This document shows positions 1 through 4,153 of a DNA stretch of 10,110 bases, piece after piece. This DNA is from Chloroflexota bacterium. GTDB lineage: Bacteria > Chloroflexota > Anaerolineae > UBA1429. The stretch covers positions 1 to 10,110 of the forward strand of contig JACIWY010000102.1 in NCBI GenBank assembly GCA_014360745.1. Reading direction: 5' to 3'. A program made the position numbers and the translations under genes. The stretch's first letter is position 1. Each line of letters begins with the position of its first letter. The notes beneath the pieces were generated by a model. That model worked only from the letters and a program-made list of their open reading frames with translations. It ran no database searches and was not told the DNA's origin.

Positions 1-21
1 TGGAGTGGCAAAGGGGGGCAA

Positions 22-942
22 ATGAATGGCCCAAGCGTCTATTTATTCGGCCAGATGGAAGTCGTATTCCCAGACGGCCGGGTGGCATCGTTTCGCTCGT
101 CGAAAGCCAAACTCCTGCTGGCCTATCTATTGCTCCATCGCCGCCCCCATCATCGTGAAGCGCTGGCCAGCCTCTTCTGGCCGGAAAGCACGACGGCCCA
201 ATCGCGCAAGGCCTTGCGGCAGACGCTCTGGCAGTTGCGTACGGCGTTAGGGGATGAATCGAAGGAATATCCCCTTCTTCAGGTCGATGCGGAAAAGGTC
301 GGCATCGAGCCAAAGGCCGAGTTCTGGCTCGACGTGAACGACTTTGAACAGGCCTATCGATCGGTTCGCAGGGTTTCGGGCTCGGAGTTGAGCGCAGAAC
401 AGGCCCAACGCTTGCACGAGGCAGCCCGACTCTATCGGGGCGACCTCTGCGAGGGTTGCTACGAAGATTGGTGTCTGTTCGAGCAAGAGAGGTTGCGCAA
501 TATCTACTTGGAGATGCTCGATAAGTTGATCGATTACTGCGCCGGCCAAAGCTATTATGAAGAAGCTTGCGAATGCGGCGCAACCATCCTACGCTTCGAT
601 CCGGCGCGCGAATGCACGCATCGGCGCTTGATGCGTTTGCATTACCTCGCCGGACGGCGGACGGCGGCGTTGCGCCAATATGAACTATGCGTCAGGATCT
701 TGGACGTGGAACTCGGCGTTCAGCCTGCCGAGAGCACGCGCAGGCTGTATGAACAGATACGCAGCGGTCGGGCGCCCCTTCCTGTATGGAACCGAGATGA
801 AGAAGGGGCGACGAGCGGGGCCAAACCCGGTTTCTTGTCCACGGTGGCCGCGTTCCAAACGCTGCGCCAAATACTAGGACGCCTACAGGAGGAGCTCCTG
901 GAGGAGGGGGCCTCAGCCATCGAGGGTCATTTGAGCACCTAA
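22..942 (+). CDS. BTAD/SARP-type transcriptional regulator, stand-alone
   Basis: A 306-residue DNA-binding regulator. Residues about 5-95 look like an OmpR-type winged helix (LFGQMEV start, SSKAKLLLAYLLLHR helix, SRKALRQTLWQLRTALG recognition region). Residues about 102-248 match the bacterial transcriptional activator domain: WLDVNDFEQA, then LYRGDLCEGCYEDWCLFEQERLR, then the TPR-like HRRLMRLHYLAGRRTAALRQYE and ELGVQPAESTRRLYEQI. The last 60 residues end in a Glu/Leu-rich probable amphipathic helix (276-296). The protein lacks the NB-ARC/AAA ATPase and sensor domains of large SARP relatives, so it resembles the small DNA-binding-plus-BTAD class. The ATG follows an AAGGGGGG ribosome site by 3 nt. 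It is probably transcribed alone, since a terminator follows, and it sits upstream of the pilus locus on the same strand. Control of that locus is inference. The domain call is firm; its ligand and targets are unknown. Confidence 0.9.
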   Translation: MNGPSVYLFGQMEVVFPDGRVASFRSSKAKLLLAYLLLHRRPHHREALASLFWPESTTAQSRKALRQTLWQLRTALGDESKEYPLLQVDAEKVGIEPKAEFWLDVNDFEQAYRSVRRVSGSELSAEQAQRLHEAARLYRGDLCEGCYEDWCLFEQERLRNIYLEMLDKLIDYCAGQSYYEEACECGATILRFDPARECTHRRLMRLHYLAGRRTAALRQYELCVRILDVELGVQPAESTRRLYEQIRSGRAPLPVWNRDEEGATSGAKPGFLSTVAAFQTLRQILGRLQEELLEEGASAIEGHLST

Positions 943-965
943 TACAGGTTTTGCCCCAGGTCTTA

Positions 966-1005
966 GCGCCCGCCAGGTAATCACACGGTGGGCGTTCTTT
1001 TTCTT
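966..1005 (+). terminator. Rho-independent terminator of the BTAD regulator gene
   Basis: A 9-bp stem (966-974 with 987-995, two G:U pairs, GC-rich) closes a 12-nt loop and runs directly into a T-rich tract, TTCTTTTTCTT (995-1005). It lies 24 bp after the regulator's stop codon. It has the classical intrinsic-terminator layout and separates the regulator from the pilus genes, so the latter should have their own promoter between about 1006 and 1570. Confidence 0.75.
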
Positions 1006-1145
1006 GATATCCTTTGAGACAGAAAATCGCCCGGAGACGCTCAAAAGACGGGCGCAAGACGCCCCAGAGACACCCTGGGTGTATGCTGCCCTTGAAAGAT
1101 CGGCCACCAAAAGATCCAGATCCACGCCCTCTATGTGAGAGGTCT
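1006..1145 (+). other. Intergenic region upstream of the small gene, with inverted and direct repeats
   Basis: No gene is supported in this stretch. It holds several small symmetric elements. A 13-nt palindrome ACACCCTGGGTGT lies at 1070-1082 (6-bp arms, one central base). A 6-bp pair CGCCCG/CGGGCG (from about 1028) interleaves with TTTGAG/CTCAAA. The heptamer AAAGATC occurs twice (1095-1101, 1110-1116), with a related CAGATC just after. A hairpin CCTCT/AGAGG (1128-1132 with 1138-1142) contains the ribosome site of the next gene. I see no good -35/-10 pair. The region is a plausible place for operators, but nothing here proves binding. Confidence 0.4.
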
Positions 1146-1466
1146 ATGCATATATCATTCATAACCAGGATATGGGTGGAGGAAAGAGCGCGCTCAGGGG
1201 TACGTTGGCGGGGGTGTATCGTCCACGTACCCAGTGGGCGAAGGCACTATTTCGGGCGTTTGGGCGACATGGAACTGATCATGGGCCCCTATCTAGAGAC
1301 GAAGGGCATCAAGCCGTGGGGGCTTGGCCTCAAGAGTTGGTTGCACCGGCGTCATCTCGGGTTGCAAAGGCTCTGGAGGCAAATCCGTAGGGTCTCGTTG
1401 GAGGCTCTGCCGGGCGATCCATCCGCTCTCTTGGAGAAAGGAACGGACGTCGATGAGCGGGCTTGA
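1146..1466 (+). CDS. Small uncharacterised protein with RIW/WRG motifs
   Basis: A 106-residue ORF. The N-terminal 45 residues (FITRIWVEE, then VRWRGCIVHVPSGRRHYFGRLGDM) have the pattern of a small hypothetical protein I associate with Chloroflexota: a beta strand ending in RIW, a WRG strand, a '(Q/V)SG..' turn, an aromatic, and a short helix. The function of that family is not known to me. The C-terminal half is basic and rich in Trp, Leu and Arg (64-82), then acidic, and looks unlike the short family form. The reading frame is open further upstream, but the start at 1146 is preferred because AGAGG lies 3 nt before it and the family-like part begins at once. That ribosome site can pair with CCTCT just upstream. 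It sits between the regulator's terminator and flp. Its codon pattern is unremarkable, so it could still be a chance ORF. Confidence 0.55.
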   Translation: MHISFITRIWVEERARSGVRWRGCIVHVPSGRRHYFGRLGDMELIMGPYLETKGIKPWGLGLKSWLHRRHLGLQRLWRQIRRVSLEALPGDPSALLEKGTDVDERA

Positions 1467-1493
1467 TAGGTTCCCATGAAAGGGGGGTATCAA
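1463..1493 (+). promoter_or_regulatory. Hairpin overlapping the stop of the small gene
   Basis: TTGATA (1463-1468) pairs with TATCAA (1488-1493). Inside it TTCCC (1471-1475) can pair with a run of G (1482-1486), two of those pairs being G:U. There is no T-tract after it, so it is not a standard terminator. It could mark the 3' end of the upstream message or the start of the flp leader. Evidence is the pairing only. Confidence 0.3.
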
Positions 1494-1512
1494 AGATACG
1501 ATGGTTTACGTC

Positions 1513-1566
1513 ACGGCTATTGGGGCCGAGCCACAATCAGGATAAAACCCAAGGCTCGACGGCCGT
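1513..1566 (+). ncRNA. Candidate structured RNA in the flp leader
   Basis: Two nested stems are visible: outer ACGGC (1513-1517) with GCCGT (1562-1566), and inner CGAGCC (1527-1532) with GGCTCG (1553-1558). A competing pairing, TTGGG (1520-1524) with CCCAA (1548-1552), interleaves with the inner stem, and GGTTT (1503-1507) can also reach AAACC (1545-1549) in the loop. With only 2 nt between the first two arms and none between the last two, TTGGG/CCCAA and the inner stem probably exclude each other rather than form a stacked pseudoknot. The element ends 9 nt before a very strong Shine-Dalgarno. I do not recognise a named riboswitch class. Two alternative folds ahead of a ribosome site could be regulatory, but this is unproven. 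Confidence 0.35.
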
Positions 1567-1574
1567 AGAACAAG

Positions 1575-1602
1575 AAGGAGGTGATGTGTAATGCTCGAAT
1601 AG
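1575..1602 (+). promoter_or_regulatory. Perfect 11-nt Shine-Dalgarno followed by a three-codon ORF (Met-Leu-Glu-stop)
   Basis: AAGGAGGTGAT (1575-1585) is complementary over 11 bases to the usual 3' end of bacterial 16S rRNA. The ATG at 1591, at ideal spacing, opens only ATG CTC GAA TAG. Another ATG at 1584 opens a longer frame that runs out of phase across flp, but it starts inside the ribosome site itself and its product resembles nothing I know. The real pilin gene begins 96 nt after the 1591 ATG with its own ribosome site. The site may therefore be a leader mini-ORF or a 30S-binding mRNA stabiliser of the STAB-SD type known from Bacillus cry mRNAs. The sequence is certain; its role is inferred. 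Confidence 0.5.
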
Positions 1603-1686
1603 ATCGGCTTCGCTTTGCTGACCGTAAGCTCGTCGGCAACAACAAAGTATGTGGATTCCGCAGCCAAAATATGCAGGAGGTTCATC

Positions 1687-1854
1687 ATGAAGTTCTATCT
1701 TCGAGTGCGCAATTTGATCGAGGAGCAAAAAGGGGCCGCTTTGGCGGAGTACGGCCTGCTGATTGCCCTCATCGCGGTGGTGTGCATCCTGGCCGTTACC
1801 GCCTTGGGTGCCGGGGTTCAAGGTGCTCTGAGCGACGCTGCAGGAGCGTTGTAG
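1687..1854 (+). CDS. flp: Flp-family major pilin (type IVb prepilin)
   Basis: A 55-residue prepilin, the structural subunit of the Tad pilus. The leader MKFYLRVRNLIEEQKG is 16 residues long. The prepilin peptidase should cut after Gly16, leaving a mature N terminus AALAEYGLL with the diagnostic Glu at +5 and Tyr at +6. A hydrophobic helix follows (about 23-44), then a short Ala/Gly-rich tail. Size and motif match the Flp class exactly. The start is set by AGGAGG (1675-1680), 6 nt before the ATG; the frame stays open further upstream from a TTG at 1615, but that extension has no support. It is preceded by a long, structured leader and followed by an 18-bp hairpin, an arrangement that could raise its message level above that of the assembly genes. 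No processing peptidase gene is in the window. Confidence 0.95.
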   Translation: MKFYLRVRNLIEEQKGAALAEYGLLIALIAVVCILAVTALGAGVQGALSDAAGAL

Positions 1855-1864
1855 ATGCAGGGGA

Positions 1865-1910
1865 GCTTGCTCGGGTAGGGGCGTGGCTCTTGGCCTTTAC
1901 CCGAGCAAGC
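1865..1910 (+). promoter_or_regulatory. Strong mRNA hairpin just downstream of flp
   Basis: GCTTGCTCGGGTA (1865-1877) is perfectly complementary to 1898-1910, and pairing continues inward through two G:U and three G:C pairs, giving an 18-bp stem with a 10-nt loop (1883-1892). It begins 11 nt after the flp stop. No T-tract follows, so it is more likely a 3'-end stabiliser, processing block or leaky terminator than a full intrinsic terminator. A second copy of GCTTGCT at 1928-1934 could pair with the 3' arm instead. Such hairpins after a major-subunit gene commonly allow high subunit and low assembly-protein output; that role is inferred here. Confidence 0.65.
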
Positions 1911-1988
1911 GATGAACAAGGGTTCGGGCTTGCTTAGGGGATGGCCAAGCATATTGCCCAGGGGCGTTGTGACGGAGGAGGGGCAAGC

Positions 1989-2183
1989 ATGGGGAACGGA
2001 AAGGGAAGGCGTGATTCGTCGACAAACAACGAGGCCATACAGACGCTGTTGATAAAAACGGAGCAGGCCTTTGGACTGCTGTTGGCCGTCCTGGTGGCCA
2101 TTATCATCGGGGTAACGGTATGGGCGTTCGATGGGATCAGCCGGCACCTGTACCTTTTGGCCCGTTTCAGCGCGTATAGATGA
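1989..2183 (+). CDS. Small single-span membrane protein between flp and tadE
   Basis: A 64-residue protein with a basic, polar N terminus (MGNGKGRRDSSTNNEA), an amphipathic stretch (17-26), one transmembrane helix (about 27-47, AFGLLLAVLVAIIIGVTVWAF) and a short basic C terminus. The start at 1989 is chosen because GGAGGAGGGG lies 5 nt upstream; the frame extends further upstream without a ribosome site. Its stop overlaps a possible tadE start codon by 4 nt (ATGA), suggesting translational coupling. It lacks the Gly followed by Glu+5 motif of a prepilin, so I do not call it a pilin, although its size and position next to flp resemble one. It could be a minor membrane component or adaptor of the pilus machine. 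I do not recognise the family. Confidence 0.7.
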   Translation: MGNGKGRRDSSTNNEAIQTLLIKTEQAFGLLLAVLVAIIIGVTVWAFDGISRHLYLLARFSAYR

Positions 2184-2608
2184 GTGGGGTTGTTTCCGGC
2201 TGTGGGCGAATGGAGACCATGTCACGGGTAAAGTTTAGCTCTGCACATGGTTCAACGCTCGTCGAATATGCTTTGCTTGTGCTTTTAGTGATCATTCCGT
2301 TATTATTTGGTATCATAGAGTTTAGTATCCTTTTTTCTGCCCAGAGCACCATCGCGAACGCTGCCCGTGAGGGCGCCAGATATGGCATTACGGACCCCGG
2401 GAACGCGCCGGCCATCGAAGCACGTGTGAGGGAGAAGGCCGTCTCTCTGGATGGCGCGAGGCTCGAGGTGGCGTCCAGCCTACAAGGTGCTTTTGTGCGC
2501 GTCGATGTGGCTTACAACGCCCATTTGGTGACCGGGGCCATCATCGAGATGTTCGGGGGCAGCTCGACGATACGGCTTCATAGTAGCAGCATGATGCAGA
2601 TCGAGTGA
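2180..2608 (+). CDS. tadE: TadE-like minor pilin / pseudopilin
   Basis: A TadE-family protein, a minor pilin-like component of the Tad system that is anchored by its N-terminal helix with the rest outside. It carries a prepilin-type site, AHG|STLVEY (Gly24, Glu29 at +5, Tyr30 at +6), followed by the hydrophobic helix ALLVLLVIIPLLFGIIEFS and the family-typical segment AQSTIANAAREGARYGI (54-70). The remaining 70 residues form a small beta-rich domain. The start is uncertain. ATG 2180 overlaps the previous stop (ATGA) but has no ribosome site; ATG 2219 gives a more usual short leader (MSRVKFSSAHG) with GGAG nearby; ATG 2210 is a third option. The segment encoding the hydrophobic helix, about 2231-2345, is visibly more AT-rich than surrounding genes. 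No TadF or TadG partner follows. Confidence 0.88.
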   Translation: MSGVVSGCGRMETMSRVKFSSAHGSTLVEYALLVLLVIIPLLFGIIEFSILFSAQSTIANAAREGARYGITDPGNAPAIEARVREKAVSLDGARLEVASSLQGAFVRVDVAYNAHLVTGAIIEMFGGSSTIRLHSSSMMQIE

Positions 2609-2616
2609 GGCCATTT

Positions 2617-3450
2617 ATGGCGAGATTACGAGGATTTCTCTGGCTCCTTGCCGGATTGGTGATCGCCGGCTTGGCAGGCATCGTCGCCTTTGTGACCATA
2701 TCCAGGGCGAGCGCGCAGAACGCCGCTGGCGAGGCCACACAACTTACCACCACGGTGGTTGTGGCTCGTGGCCCCATCTTGGCACGCGCCCTCTTGCGGG
2801 CGGAGAACCTTCAGGTTCAAAAAGTGCCTGTGGATCTCGTTCCCGAAGGCGCGGTGACCGATCCAAGCAAGGCCGAGGGCAAGATTACCATGGTGGATTT
2901 GCATCCCGGCGAAATGCTCCTCTCTCAGCGTCTGGTGGATCCGAACGTCCTTTCCCGAGATGGCCGCACGGCGCTGTTGTTGGAAGAGGACAAGGTGCTC
3001 ATGGCCTTGCCGGTGGACGACCTAATGAGCCATATCGGCGTGTTAAAGGCCGGCGATAGGGTCGATATATTGATCTCACTCAAGTTTCCGATCATTTCGG
3101 GGGTGCCCACCCAATTGACGACCCAAGGGACGGGGCAGACCTATAGCCAAGATGAGGAGTTGGCCACTTTTTGCATCCTACAAAATGTCGAGATCGCCGG
3201 CATTGTCAACGAAAACCCCCTACCGGAGAACAAATCTGCCGGGACGATTGGCCGCGTTACAGATCAAGTGGTCGAGCCACAGGCGCTTCTCGTCGCCTTG
3301 AGCCCCCAGGATGCCCTGGTGCTCAAATACGCGCTGGATGATGAGGGGATCAAGGACGTTGTGCTGCGCGCCCCCGGCGTCGAAGAAGTGTTCACCACCG
3401 AGGCGGTCGACATGGATTATGTGATCGATCGCTACAACATCCCTCGCTGA
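2617..3450 (+). CDS. cpaB: CpaB/RcpC pilus assembly protein with SAF domain
   Basis: A 277-residue Flp pilus assembly protein of the CpaB/RcpC family. It has an N-terminal membrane anchor or uncleaved signal (about 6-28), then an SAF domain (about 43-105: TVVVARGPILARALLRAENLQ, ending HPGEMLLSQRLVD), then the RcpC domain (about 118-250) with the hallmarks LKAGDRVDIL (143-152) and LSPQDALVLKYALD (228-241). Length is normal for the family. ATG 2617 is preferred because GAGG lies 6 nt before it; GTG 2605 overlaps the tadE stop as GTGA and would add four residues. In two-membrane bacteria RcpC works with the outer-membrane secretin; no secretin is seen here, so in this organism it probably acts at the outer face of the cytoplasmic membrane or in the cell wall. 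Confidence 0.92.
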   Translation: MARLRGFLWLLAGLVIAGLAGIVAFVTISRASAQNAAGEATQLTTTVVVARGPILARALLRAENLQVQKVPVDLVPEGAVTDPSKAEGKITMVDLHPGEMLLSQRLVDPNVLSRDGRTALLLEEDKVLMALPVDDLMSHIGVLKAGDRVDILISLKFPIISGVPTQLTTQGTGQTYSQDEELATFCILQNVEIAGIVNENPLPENKSAGTIGRVTDQVVEPQALLVALSPQDALVLKYALDDEGIKDVVLRAPGVEEVFTTEAVDMDYVIDRYNIPR

Positions 3451-3500
3451 GGTACACCCAACAATGGCAAGCCGTGGTCCGGAATACAAGCGGACAGAGG

Positions 3501-3514
3501 GCCGGCGCGCCGGC
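3501..3514. repeat. 14-nt perfect palindrome before the methyltransferase gene
   Basis: GCCGGCGCGCCGGC reads the same on both strands. It lies in the 76-nt gap between cpaB and the preferred methyltransferase start, immediately before the ribosome site GGAAGG (3515-3520). It could be an operator or a local RNA hairpin, but in GC-rich DNA such palindromes also arise by chance. Confidence 0.35.
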
Positions 3515-3526
3515 GGAAGGCGGATT

Positions 3527-4105
3527 ATGGCCTTCGTTGCCGACATTCTCGGTAGCGCTCTGTGGATGTTTTTTGCCATCTTGCATCTACGCTCGGCGCT
3601 CGAGAGCGATTACCCTTGCTCAAGCTATGCCCTTTTCGGCTTTTACGGCCTGGTCGCCATGTTGATGCTCGTCCGGCGCCCGGCGCGGCACGTCGCTTCT
3701 ATGCCGACCCAACTCATCGGTTGGCTCTCGGCGGCCTTGCCGATGGCCGGCCTACGCGCTTCCGCCGGGGGACAGGGAGCGCCTGCGTTCCTCCTACAAG
3801 GGGTAGGGGCGGTGGGCTTGATCTTGGCCGTGCTTTCCCTAGGCAAGAGCTTTGGGATCGCTCCCGCCGATCGAGGGCTTTGTACCGGCGGGATGTACCG
3901 TTTCGTACGCCATCCTCTGTATGCGTCCGAGTTAATTTTCAATCTGGGCTATGTATGGGGCAATCCCTCTTGGCGAAACGCCATCGTTGTTTTGCTGATG
4001 CTCGGTAGCCAGATTGTACGGATTCATTATGAAGAGCGGATACTGGAGGGGTATTCGGCTTATGCCGGGCGGGTTAGATGGCGATTGGTGCCCGGGCTGT
4101 GGTAG
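3527..4105 (+). CDS. ICMT/PEMT-type integral membrane methyltransferase
   Basis: A 192-residue polytopic membrane protein with about five hydrophobic segments (roughly 5-22, 34-49, 62-78, 87-106, 132-166). Its C-terminal half has the S-adenosylmethionine-binding signature of the isoprenylcysteine carboxyl methyltransferase / phospholipid methyltransferase superfamily: GGMYRFVRHPLYASE (121-135, with Arg128-His129-Pro130), then RIHYEERILEGYSAYAGRV (165-183, with Glu169-Glu170 and Tyr179) and RLVPG (186-190). This start is chosen because GGAAGG lies 6 nt upstream; the frame is open from an ATG at 3464, which has no ribosome site. It lies inside the Tad gene series between cpaB and cpaE, so its substrate may be a pilus component, a lipid or a lipoprotein. 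Bacterial members have diverse and mostly unknown substrates, and true prenylcysteine is not expected. The family call is firm; the substrate is unknown. Confidence 0.85.
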   Translation: MAFVADILGSALWMFFAILHLRSALESDYPCSSYALFGFYGLVAMLMLVRRPARHVASMPTQLIGWLSAALPMAGLRASAGGQGAPAFLLQGVGAVGLILAVLSLGKSFGIAPADRGLCTGGMYRFVRHPLYASELIFNLGYVWGNPSWRNAIVVLLMLGSQIVRIHYEERILEGYSAYAGRVRWRLVPGLW

Positions 4106-4153
4106 TGAAGCGCTTGTAACCATGGGGCTATAAGGCCCTTGCGGAGGATCGTG

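Noticed and set aside
1021..1060. Possible pseudoknot from TTTGAG/CTCAAA and CGCCCG/CGGGCG
   Set aside because: The arms interleave as in a pseudoknot, but they are short, lie just after a terminator and have no adjacent gene start, so chance pairing is likely.
1014..1145. Upstream extension of the small RIW/WRG gene
   Set aside because: The extra 44 residues are Arg/Pro-rich and unlike any domain, and they lie over the intergenic palindrome. The ribosome site supports the start at 1146.
1500..1570. Cyclic-di-GMP riboswitch in the flp leader
   Set aside because: The location is biologically attractive, but the conserved GEMM-I core and tetraloop/receptor elements are not visible, so the region is reported only as an unassigned structured RNA.
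1581..1937. 118-residue frame beginning at the strong Shine-Dalgarno and overlapping flp out of phase
   Set aside because: The start lies within the ribosome site itself, the product has no family-like features, and it runs through flp and its downstream hairpin in another frame. Kept only as an alternative reading of the mini-ORF finding.
1989..2183. Second Flp pilin
   Set aside because: The small size and position fit, but there is no Gly cleavage site followed by Glu at +5 before the hydrophobic helix.
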